64,000 nt of DNA from Saccharina japonica. Taxonomy: Eukaryota > Sar > Phaeophyceae > Laminariales > Laminariaceae. The notes beneath the pieces are model-generated. The model did not search any database and had not been told where the DNA came from. It saw only the letters and a list, made by a program, of their open reading frames with translations. Numbering within the stretch: position 1 is the stretch's first letter; each line of letters starts with the position of its first letter. Both the position numbers and the translations under genes were made by a program. Below are positions 56,540-64,000 of this stretch, in pieces. The stretch spans positions 472,982 through 536,981 of the forward strand of contig MEHQ01001493.1 of the NCBI GenBank assembly GCA_008828725.1. Direction: 5' to 3'.

Positions 56540-56646
56540 ATTTTGCGAGAAAAAGTTCCTACGAGCATGCACTCGGGGGGGCTCGTACTCACGATCTCGA
56601 CGCTAACAAGCTTCGTGGTTACCTGCTAGCCCACCGGGGCGACCGG
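56540..56646 (-). mobile_element. SINE fragment S6 (tRNA-like head only)
   Basis: TTTTGCGAGAAAAAGTTCCTACG, CATGCACTCGG, GTGGTTACCTGCTAGCCCACC and GGGGCGACCGG match the head of S3. The body and tail are absent. ATCAAGTGATTTCATGAAA follows, as beside S3. Confidence 0.75.
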
Positions 56647-56827
56647 CATCATTATCAAGTGATTTCATGAAAGTTGAAATCAAGTCATTTGACGAATGAA
56701 GCTCATTCTGCGTGCACTTTTTCGAATGCGTTTTGGAATTTCTTGGAAAATTCCAGTGCGATGGGCGAAATTACCCTGCACACAAGAAACCCGAAGCACT
56801 GTGGGCATTAGAGTGGTAGGTATTGCT

Positions 56828-57848
56828 GACCTTAGTATGATGGACCCTTGAAGGATCTGATCGCATCTGCGGTGGATCTATTGATGTCAGGGGTTTCCAC
56901 TCGTACCTATTGATAGGACTGGGGAAACAAATATTTGATTGAGAGTCAAATAATGATACAACTTTGTTTCTACCAAGCACCTGGATTGGTGTAAGATCAG
57001 CTCCCCCCTTCAGGTAAAAGGAGGGATAGCTTCTGGTCATAGACCCTGCCTGGCTTCAGGCGTGTCTATAGTTATCGATACCTTTGACTGATCACGTCAA
57101 AGTTAGTCAGGGTAATGTTTCTGGTATGATACGGTTCGAGACAGCAGCAGGCTAATTGCACCGCGCTTTCGGTAGGACGCTACCTCTAAGACGAGAAGAG
57201 CGGTTTTTTCACGTGGTTCTGTCTGCGGAAGCTGAGCGAGGGCTGCTGTGGGGGGATTGGCTTCTCCGAGTGCCAATGGCGTGTTATTGCTGTTGAGCTG
57301 AAGTGGCGTCGTCTTTACGGGCTGCGGAATCCGCCATGGCTACGCGTACTGTTGTTGAGGTGTGTGCGTCGGGATTTTACTGGTAGCTTACGTCTGTGCT
57401 GTCGTATGCGGGTGTTTCCTCGCTCGTGCGCTGTTCGCCTGATACCGCTGTTGAGCAGGGGAGGCGTTGTCAATGAGGCAGCTATGCCGCTTCGCAAGAG
57501 GCGGGCCGTGGAGTTCTGGAGGGGTGCCAGCTGCTACCATCGTTGCGTATCGCTGTGATTCGACATTTTTCGCGGTTCTCTTGGATTTCAACTGAGCGCT
57601 AAAAGCTATAGATAGTAGCACGCCATTAGCACTCAGAAAAGCCGATGCCCCCCATAGCAGCCCTCGTTCAGCTTCCGCAGACAGTACCACGGCAGAGAGC
57701 GCCCTCCTCGCCGTAAATGTGGATAGTAAGTCACCAGGATGTAAGTAGTACTGACCTTCCTTAGTGTGATGGACGCTTGAAGGATATGATCATCTGCGAT
57801 GGATCTATTGATATCAGGGGTTTCCGCTCGTATCTATGGATACTGGTT
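56828..57848. repeat. Direct repeats bracketing an inverted repeat
   Basis: A block of about 97 bp (TGATGGAC-CTTGAAGGAT, GGATCTATTGAT-TCAGGGG, TTTCC-CTCGTA) occurs at 56,828-56,925 and 57,751-57,848. Between them, arms at 57,212-57,303 and 57,602-57,692 are inverted copies (CTGTCTGCGGAAGCTGA-CGA, GGGCTGCT-TGGGGG, AATGGCGTG). Confidence 0.75.
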
Positions 57849-58566
57849 GGGGACCGGGGATACACACATTTTCTTGAGGTTTATATAGTCCATGCAGTTG
57901 AAGAATTATAAAAAAAACGACCTTGACAGTACACATTTTCTAGAGGTGAAAGCACTCCTTTAACGCCCGTCTCCTCGCGAAGGGGAAGATGGATTCATTG
58001 TTATTTTATTTTTGTTCTTCGACTCTTCATGACCAATATACCTGAAAATAGGGATTCCATTCCCATTAGGTGTGCTGTTTCAACAAGCTATATCTGAGGG
58101 CGGATATCGATGAGTTTTTGAAGTCGCAAGGTGGAACTTTTTCCCGTTTGAAAAAAAAAAAAATTGACGAAGAAAACTGACAAAAACCGTGTCCGGGACG
58201 TCTCACGCAGATCATTCGTTCGTAAAAGCCACCCAGTCAACCTAAACAAAAAGGGCGGGGAACGATTCCTCTCCTCATTCTACGGACGGAACCTTATTTC
58301 GTTTTTATATAAAACGCAAGTCTGATGAGATATTCATGGTTTTGTGGAAAGTAGCTGATCTTGGCCCTTGGCAAGCTGTAACTTACTTGATTTTAATGTA
58401 GACGAACAAAACAAAATGCAAAAACCGTACGGTATTTGTTCGCTCGGCCTTGGTGACCACGACTATAGCAGCAGTGTTGCCCAATTCGTTGTATTTTCGA
58501 ACGCTATTACCTGAAACGTTAATGGCTGAATTGTACTGTACTGCATGTACCATACAATACATACAT
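57849..58566. other. Intergenic, no feature
   Basis: No gene or repeat recognised apart from A runs. Confidence 0.4.
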
Positions 58567-58612
58567 ACAAGGGGACTTCGCCGTCGGCACAGGCCGTCGG
58601 CGAAGCTAACGA
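58567..58612. other. GC hairpin, reversed CCCTTGT-type signature
   Basis: ACAAGGGGA is followed by CTTCGCCG, an inner CGGC-ACAG-GCCG hairpin and CGGCGAAG. Read on the minus strand it has the same order as the hairpin-CGAAG-CCCCTTGT unit at 19,366-19,402. Confidence 0.7.
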
Positions 58613-59739
58613 AGGAGGAATAAGGTCCGCAATACAGCAGGCAGTTTACGATGCCAAGGGACCGAACAAAATGAAATTATAATACGTACATGAAATTTAC
58701 CGCAAACATGACGGCGGGGGGTATATCTATCTATTATATATAGTTCGTCTGATGCCCAAAAAACAATACTTTAATCAAGTGATCTTTGATGCCCACTTTA
58801 TCATAGCAATTTAGAGTAGCGCTGATGAAAAAAAAAACTTCGTACTCGTACAGCAGTTCGCTTTGATGCCCAATTCCCAAATCAACCACAAATAGAACAT
58901 ATATTCTGCATGCGACGATTGACCTTCGATCTCGACATAGACTCAGTCCACGACTAACGACCTTCGTACCAGGCAAGGCCAGCAAGTTTACATAGCGGCC
59001 TCGAAGGTATCATTACGATTCGTAGTCTAGGGGGCGAGCGGTTGCTTGCGGCGTCCGACGGTCTTCGTCGAAAAACCTTAAAACACTCGTTCTTGCGATC
59101 GCATAGAGTTTTCGTGTTCTGTTTTGAACTCAGCTGCCAACTGCGTTTTCGTCAGACGCCTGCTCTGCGCCCTCCGCATATCATCGACCGAGGCGTGAGA
59201 ACTGTGGCACTACGCTCGTAGGGTGGATCGGAGGTCCTCACCAGCGCGATGCGTTCAGAGTTTATGACGCAGTCGTTGGGTTTGTCGATCGATACGTCAA
59301 AATGTCAAACTTGAAAAAATGCGATTTTTTTCTTGTATATGATACGTATCTGGTATAAAAAACCAAGTATTCCCGTCGTCGTACGAGTACTTGACGTATG
59401 TGTCTGGTACCTGGTACCTGGTATGAACGAACCTGGTATCAACTACGCATCCCCGTCGTACATGCGTACTCGTATGAATACAAGTATGAATACGGGCTCC
59501 AGGTTCACAGCTTGAGCCTGTGGCACTTTCCTTCTTGTCTGTGTACGCGTCGAAGAGACGCCAGGTTGTTGATCACACGAGATCTGGTTTGCACGATAAG
59601 ATACGGAGATCTAATGACAGGGTGAATTGGTGATACTTGCATGGGAGATCCTTACGGTGATCTCCGACAAGATGTTACCGGGCGCATCCGACAAGATGTA
59701 CGAGCTGGGCGAGCCATAAAACGGATTTTCTGTTGTGAG

Positions 59740-60400
59740 CTTCTAGCGCCGCCAATTTTGCGAGTTAGACTTAGAAATTTGGCAGAGATGATTCTGACAT
59801 ATTATTGGAGATGCAAAAAACAAAAGTATATGAACTTTTCTTAACTTTAAAAAAAAACGACTCGATTTCGCCGAGATATCCGCGAAAACCCAAAAGTACC
59901 AAAAAAACTGTTTTCTTACCAGATTTCGACGCTAATTTCACATGACAGCTAAAAACATCGCCATTCCCGATCAAGCTGAAATTTGGTGTAGACAATGCTT
60001 GAGACACAAGGAGACGATCGATGCAAATTGCATTGCCCAATTCATCACCCATCAAAAGATATAACAAAAAAAAAACTATTTTATACTGAAAACAAGTAAT
60101 TACGAAAACGGCAGTTTTACTGCGATGCCCCGCTCAATTTTTCACTTTTCGAACTGATATTTTTACCACGTATTTGCAACACATGCGAATGTACTCCGTG
60201 TCATCCCTTTTTTTTCTTTTTTTTCGGACTAGTTATGACCACTTTTTCATTTTTACGGATCGTTGGATCGGTCATATATCCTGAGGAAAAAAAAAAGAAA
60301 AAGGGATGACATCGAAAAGGTTTATTGATACTTAAGGAACACCGCGTCAAAAAATCACGTCAAAACACGCATTATTGAACGGGGCATAGCCGATTGACTG
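59740..60400 (-). repeat. Degenerate repeat D, copy 2
   Basis: Homologous to 46,980-47,540: minus-strand frame with YLLMGDELG and SLIGNGD, then an AT-rich region with AAAAAAG/CTTTTTT inverted pieces. It sits in the loop of the foldback element. Confidence 0.5.
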
Positions 60401-60884
60401 TTCTAGCAGAGTCTTGGCTGGCCCATCTCGTATGTGCAAGATGTATGTGCAGGAATAAATAGGAAACAATTTGACGGCGAAGGTTAATAGGAGTACAAAT
60501 AATGGTGATTAAAATAGAAACGATGGGGACATAAACACAACCAAAGATACAAGAGCTGCCAAACAGTTAGACTTTGCGCATAGGTTTCCTTTGTTTCCGT
60601 GGTTTTCTGCTTTCGGGAATGTTATGAGTGGTCAACGCTGAAGGTCATGCTGGACATTGTCGGATGGCAAAGATGATGATAATAATGATAATATATAATA
60701 CGCTGAAGAAGACGGGAGAAGGCAAGAAACAATAACGAACATATAAACACAAGACTGTCAACCTGATAACTCCGGAATTAAAGAAGAGTAAACAACGTCG
60801 ACAGCTCTAGCACAAAGCGTGTAGGGGCAAACCTATCCTCGGTTGTCAATATTACAATGTCGGCGGATTTCCGAAGTTTAGATA

Positions 60885-61070
60885 TAGGCCATGTGGCACT
60901 ACGCTCGTAGGGTTAGGGTTAGGGTTAGGGATCGGAGGTCCTCACCAGCGCGATGCGTTCAGAGTTTATGATGCAGTCGTTGGATTTGTCGATCGATATG
61001 TCAAAATGTCAAACTTGAAAAAATGCGATTTTTTCTTGTATATGATACGTACCTGGTAACAGAAACGAAG
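60885..61070 (+). repeat. Third, partial foldback-arm copy with TTAGGG insertion
   Basis: ATGTGGCACTACGCTCGTAG, then (TTAGGG)-type repeats to 60,930, then ATCGGAGGTCCTCACCAGCG and on to CTTGTATATGATACGTACCT. This parallels 59,200-59,350 of the left arm, which has only GTAGGGTGGATCGG at the junction. Confidence 0.85.
60908..60930 (+). repeat. Interstitial TTAGGG repeat
   Basis: Nearly four head-to-tail TTAGGG units, embedded between two arm segments that are contiguous in the other copies. Confidence 0.95.
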
Positions 61071-61194
61071 GGGATTGACTCGGAATCAATGCGGGTTGCT
61101 CGATGGAAAACATATTTATAAGATATGTGGCCAGGGGGGACAGACGAATACATTTGAAGACATACGCAACAAGACTAAGTTAGGGTTATTTATA

Positions 61195-61300
61195 TACGTA
61201 TCCTGGTATCACCTTATTGCGCCGCATTCACAACACTCGTCTACTTCTTGCCATCGCAGAGTGATCGAGATTTGTTTTAGAAACCAAAACTACGAGTATA
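61195..61300 (-). repeat. Inverted copy of part of 56,255-56,360
   Basis: TCCTGGTATCACC, TTATTGCGCCGC, GCCATCGCAGAGTGATCGAG and TTTGTTTTAGAAACCAAAAC are the inverse of sequence at 56,255-56,355, including the GCGGCGCAATAA motif. Confidence 0.7.
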
Positions 61301-62705
61301 AGCATCCGTGCATGAACACATCCCTGCGTAAATATAAACGATCTTGCTCAACGACTGTGGCCTTGGCTAGGGTGAACAGTCACCGTCGCCAGTGTACGAG
61401 AGAGTGCTGTGTGCTGTCTTACGTACTCATATATCACTCGTATACCTGCACATACATACTCGTACGAAGTGCTTCTTGGAGCCGGGTCGTGGATACCAAA
61501 CAACAACACATATACTACTGTACGTCAACTCAACACTACTATGATACACCATCATCAGCACTTATACGAGTACCATCACCAGTGTGGTACGAGAGGAGAG
61601 TGTCTTATGAACTCGTATACTCGTACATATGATATATACCTGCACATACATACATCTTGTCGGAAGCGCCCGGTAACATCTTGTCGGAGATCACCGTAAG
61701 GATCTCCCATGCAAGTATCACCAATTCACCCTGTCATAAGATCTCCGTATCTTATCGTGCAAACCAGATCTCGTGTGATCAACAACCTGGCGTCTCTTCG
61801 ACGCGTACACAGACAAGAAGGAAAGTGCCACAGGCTCAAGCTGTGAACCTGGAGCCCGTATTCATACTTGTATTCATACGAGTACGCATGTACGACGGGG
61901 ATGCGTAGTTGATACCAGGTTCGTTCATACCAGGTACCAGATAGCACATACATACATACTCGTACATACGTCAAGTACTCGTACGACGACGGGGATACTT
62001 GGTTTTTTATACCAGGTGCGTATCATATACAAGAAAAAAATCGCATTTTTTCAAGTTTGACATTTTGACGTATCGATCGACAAACCCAACGACTGCGTCA
62101 TAAACTCTGAACGCATCGCGCTGGTGAGGACCTCCGACCCACCCTACGAGTGTAGTGCCACAGTTCTCACGCCTCGGTCGATGATATGCGGAGGGCGCAG
62201 AGCAGGCGTCTGACGAAAACACAGTTGGCGGCTGAGTTCAAAACAGAACACGAAAACTCTATCCGATGGCAAGAACGAGTGTTTTAAGGTTTTTCGACGA
62301 AGACCGTCGGACGCCGCAAGCAACCGCTCGCCCCCTAGACTACGAATCGTAATGATACCTTCGAGGCCGCTATGTACACTTGCTGGCCTTGCCTGGTACG
62401 AAGGTCGTTAGTCGTGGACTGAGTCTATGTCGAGATCGAAGGTCAATCGTCCCATGCAGAATATATGTTCTATTTGTGGTTGATTTGGGAATTGGGCATC
62501 AAAGCGAACTGCTGTACGAATATTTTTTTTTCATCAGCGCTACTCTAAATTGCTATGATAAAGTGGGCATCAAAGATCACTTGATTAAAGTGATTAAAGT
62601 ATTGTTTTTTGGGCATCAGACGAACTATATATAATAGATAGATTAAGAAGAATAATAAAGATAATAATAATAAAAGTAATGATAACAATAATAATGATAA
62701 CAATA

Positions 62706-64000
62706 TTATTGAAAACAATCCAATAATAATACCGCTAAACCATCATTGGGACTGTGCCTCGCGTTGTGGAAGACTACTTGCATTTCGTCGCAGTCTACAC
62801 CAAACCCACCGTCGATCGCCTGCGTACACGTCATGGTCACGTGGTACGTGCGGAGGATGTGAGTACCCAACCGAGGTATCCCGAGGAAGTTAGCCCCGAA
62901 GAAATTGAACAACTTCAACTGCTGGTTGTTCGTGAATGCCACCCCGTATTCATCAAACGGCCCAACGGAGTCACAGAGCTCGTAACTCTCACCGATCACC
63001 CCCCCGACCGACCCGCCCCCCGCCTGCCCCGTCTGCCCCACCTGCTCCGCCTGCACACGGAGGAGTCGCCTCATCAGCGGCCGCAAGACGACCAGCGCCA
63101 CCACGTACTCCTTGATACACTCTTCTGCCTTATCGTGTGTCATCTTCATGCCCAAGGTGGATCTCTTGAGGCTGGCCTCGTTCTTGGGGTGCGGATTTAG
63201 AACCGACTGCAGCACGCCGTTTTTGTAAAAGAACTTGGAAGCCGGGACTTCCAACGAATCGCTCGAACGGAGACAGGCCGCCGTCAGACCGTCTCTGACG
63301 TGTAAGAGCTGGCTGAATCGTGCGATGTCCTCCGCACTCGTCCCAGCACGTTCCATCCTCGCCATGATCCCCTCGATCAGTGCTTCGTGTTTCTGGGGGT
63401 GAAGATGACTCTCGTCGACGCGTTTATTGACGTCGTCGTCCGGGGCCAGGGTGACTATGTCGAACAGCACGGCCATCTCTTCACCCGATACGTGCTGGAC
63501 TAACTTTCCGGTCTCCTTGCCGAGCGACTTAAACATGTTATCCAGCCTGCCAAGGTACTCCGTGCTCTCAAGGTCGATCATCCGCCCCTTCAACATCTTG
63601 GACAAATTTCCGACCTTCGTCAAGGTGTCGTGGGATGTCGCCAAGCTTTTCTTCCCATTCGCCACCTTCACGTACCTCGCGTGAATCGGTACATACACCT
63701 TGATGTCGGCATCGGCGTGTGGCGTTAACCCCAATACGGATTTAAGGACCTCCTCGTTTTTCCTCGTCGGGGAAACCACGTTACTGTGCTCGCTTGATGC
63801 GACCAGTGGTGCCGTGATTCCATTCAGATCTCGCGTCAGCGGTAGCAAGTTCGCCATAGTAAGTTCGGCAAAGAACTGCTGTTTCCCCTCGACCCCCATC
63901 AACGACCTCGTCGCCCATCCGTTATGGCGTCCGTTTGTTCCGGCAGTGACGCGGACGGATTCACTTAGGCCATTGACGTCAAATCTGAATCCGGTGGATT
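62706..64000 (-). CDS. Unidentified intronless protein, N-terminus off the window
   Basis: Minus strand. The frame is open from the window edge at 64,000 to a TAA at 62,706-62,708, more than 430 codons. The first ATG in the window is at 63,897-63,899, but the frame continues upstream of it (SVRVTAGTNGRHNGWATRSL), so the start is probably outside. The protein looks genuine, with balanced composition and no internal repeats except a Gly/Gln-rich patch (QTGQAGGGSVGG). Segments include KVYVPIHARYVKVANGKKS, EEMAVLFDIVTLAPDDDVNK and FNFFGANFLGIPRLGTHILR. I recognise no family. It differs from the host genes here in having no intron, and it lies 60 bp from the end of the foldback element across an AAT/GATAAC-rich stretch. 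Viral or mobile-element origin is possible but not shown. Confidence 0.6.
   Translation of the reverse strand, partial: STGFRFDVNGLSESVRVTAGTNGRHNGWATRSLMGVEGKQQFFAELTMANLLPLTRDLNGITAPLVASSEHSNVVSPTRKNEEVLKSVLGLTPHADADIKVYVPIHARYVKVANGKKSLATSHDTLTKVGNLSKMLKGRMIDLESTEYLGRLDNMFKSLGKETGKLVQHVSGEEMAVLFDIVTLAPDDDVNKRVDESHLHPQKHEALIEGIMARMERAGTSAEDIARFSQLLHVRDGLTAACLRSSDSLEVPASKFFYKNGVLQSVLNPHPKNEASLKRSTLGMKMTHDKAEECIKEYVVALVVLRPLMRRLLRVQAEQVGQTGQAGGGSVGGVIGESYELCDSVGPFDEYGVAFTNNQQLKLFNFFGANFLGIPRLGTHILRTYHVTMTCTQAIDGGFGVDCDEMQVVFHNARHSPNDGLAVLLLDCFQ

Larger units (their letters stand above)
58725..62643. mobile_element. Foldback element: two inverted arms of about 0.95 kb
   Basis: Left arm 58,725 to about 59,690; right arm about 61,672-62,643 is its reverse complement with few differences. 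Matching blocks in order include the outer ATCTATCTATTATATATAGT, GATCTTTGATGCCCACTTTA, GGTCTAGGGGGCGAGCGGTT-type (as CTAGGGGGCGAG), GCGTTCAGAGTTTATGACGC, TCCAGGTTCACAGCTTGAGC and GAGATCCTTACGGTGATCTC. The loop of about 2 kb (59,690-61,672) carries repeat D and a third partial arm copy. Small frames in the arms differ in ways expected of non-coding sequence. No transposase was seen. Target duplications were not identified. Confidence 0.85.

Overview
The window is nuclear DNA of a eukaryote, most likely a photosynthetic stramenopile (heterokont) alga, possibly a brown alga; the lineage is an inference. The evidence is spliced genes with GT-AG introns and long repeat-filled intergenic DNA. One minus-strand gene (30,996-31,573) begins with a signal peptide followed by the ASAF-type motif that heterokont plastid-targeted proteins carry. 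A gene resembling the ciliary protein IQCH (35,142 to about 37,990) suggests a flagellated stage. A VPS37-like ESCRT-I gene (554-2,638) is a housekeeping component. Short TTAGGG/CCCTAA stretches occur at three places. Most of the 64 kb is dead or non-autonomous mobile DNA, and few open frames look like genes.

Layout. 0.5-2.6 kb: VPS37-like gene, two exons joined in phase. 2.6-7.1 kb: intergenic, with a poly-C tract and a threefold degenerate tandem repeat. 7.1-13.9 kb: two copies of a short repeat flanking a dead minus-strand LINE, then a truncated plus-strand LINE and a 1-kb element with inverted termini. 14.0-24.3 kb: interlocking repeat families (here called X and Y), a tRNA-derived SINE nested in one Y copy, two 50-60-bp tandem arrays, a small terminal-inverted-repeat (TIR) element, and a 2.46-kb element made largely of short TAACAT-ATGTTA palindromes between its own inverted termini. 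24.6-30.1 kb: a decayed DIRS-type tyrosine-recombinase retrotransposon preceded by a region with three repeated units, each carrying a CAGA array. 31.0-32.6 kb: the plastid-targeted gene and a possible divergent exon. 32.9-34.8 kb: a 1.9-kb TIR element with TTA target duplication (PIF/Harbinger-like termini). 35.1-38.0 kb: IQCH-like gene. 39.1-42.8 kb: the longest LINE copy, with endonuclease and reverse transcriptase, both broken. 43-52 kb: almost featureless. 52-57 kb: a cluster of minus-strand SINE copies. 58.7-62.6 kb: a foldback structure with two arms of about 0.95 kb. 62.7-64.0 kb: an intronless frame of unknown function that runs off the window.

The genes do not form a pathway. They are isolated host genes in a transposon graveyard. 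The most unusual items are the palindrome-array element (19.76-22.21 kb), the foldback structure with a telomere-like insertion in a nested copy of its arm, stop codons shared at the same tryptophan positions of separate LINE copies, and catalytic-residue losses in the DIRS element. All calls come from reading the sequence; no database or alignment program was used.
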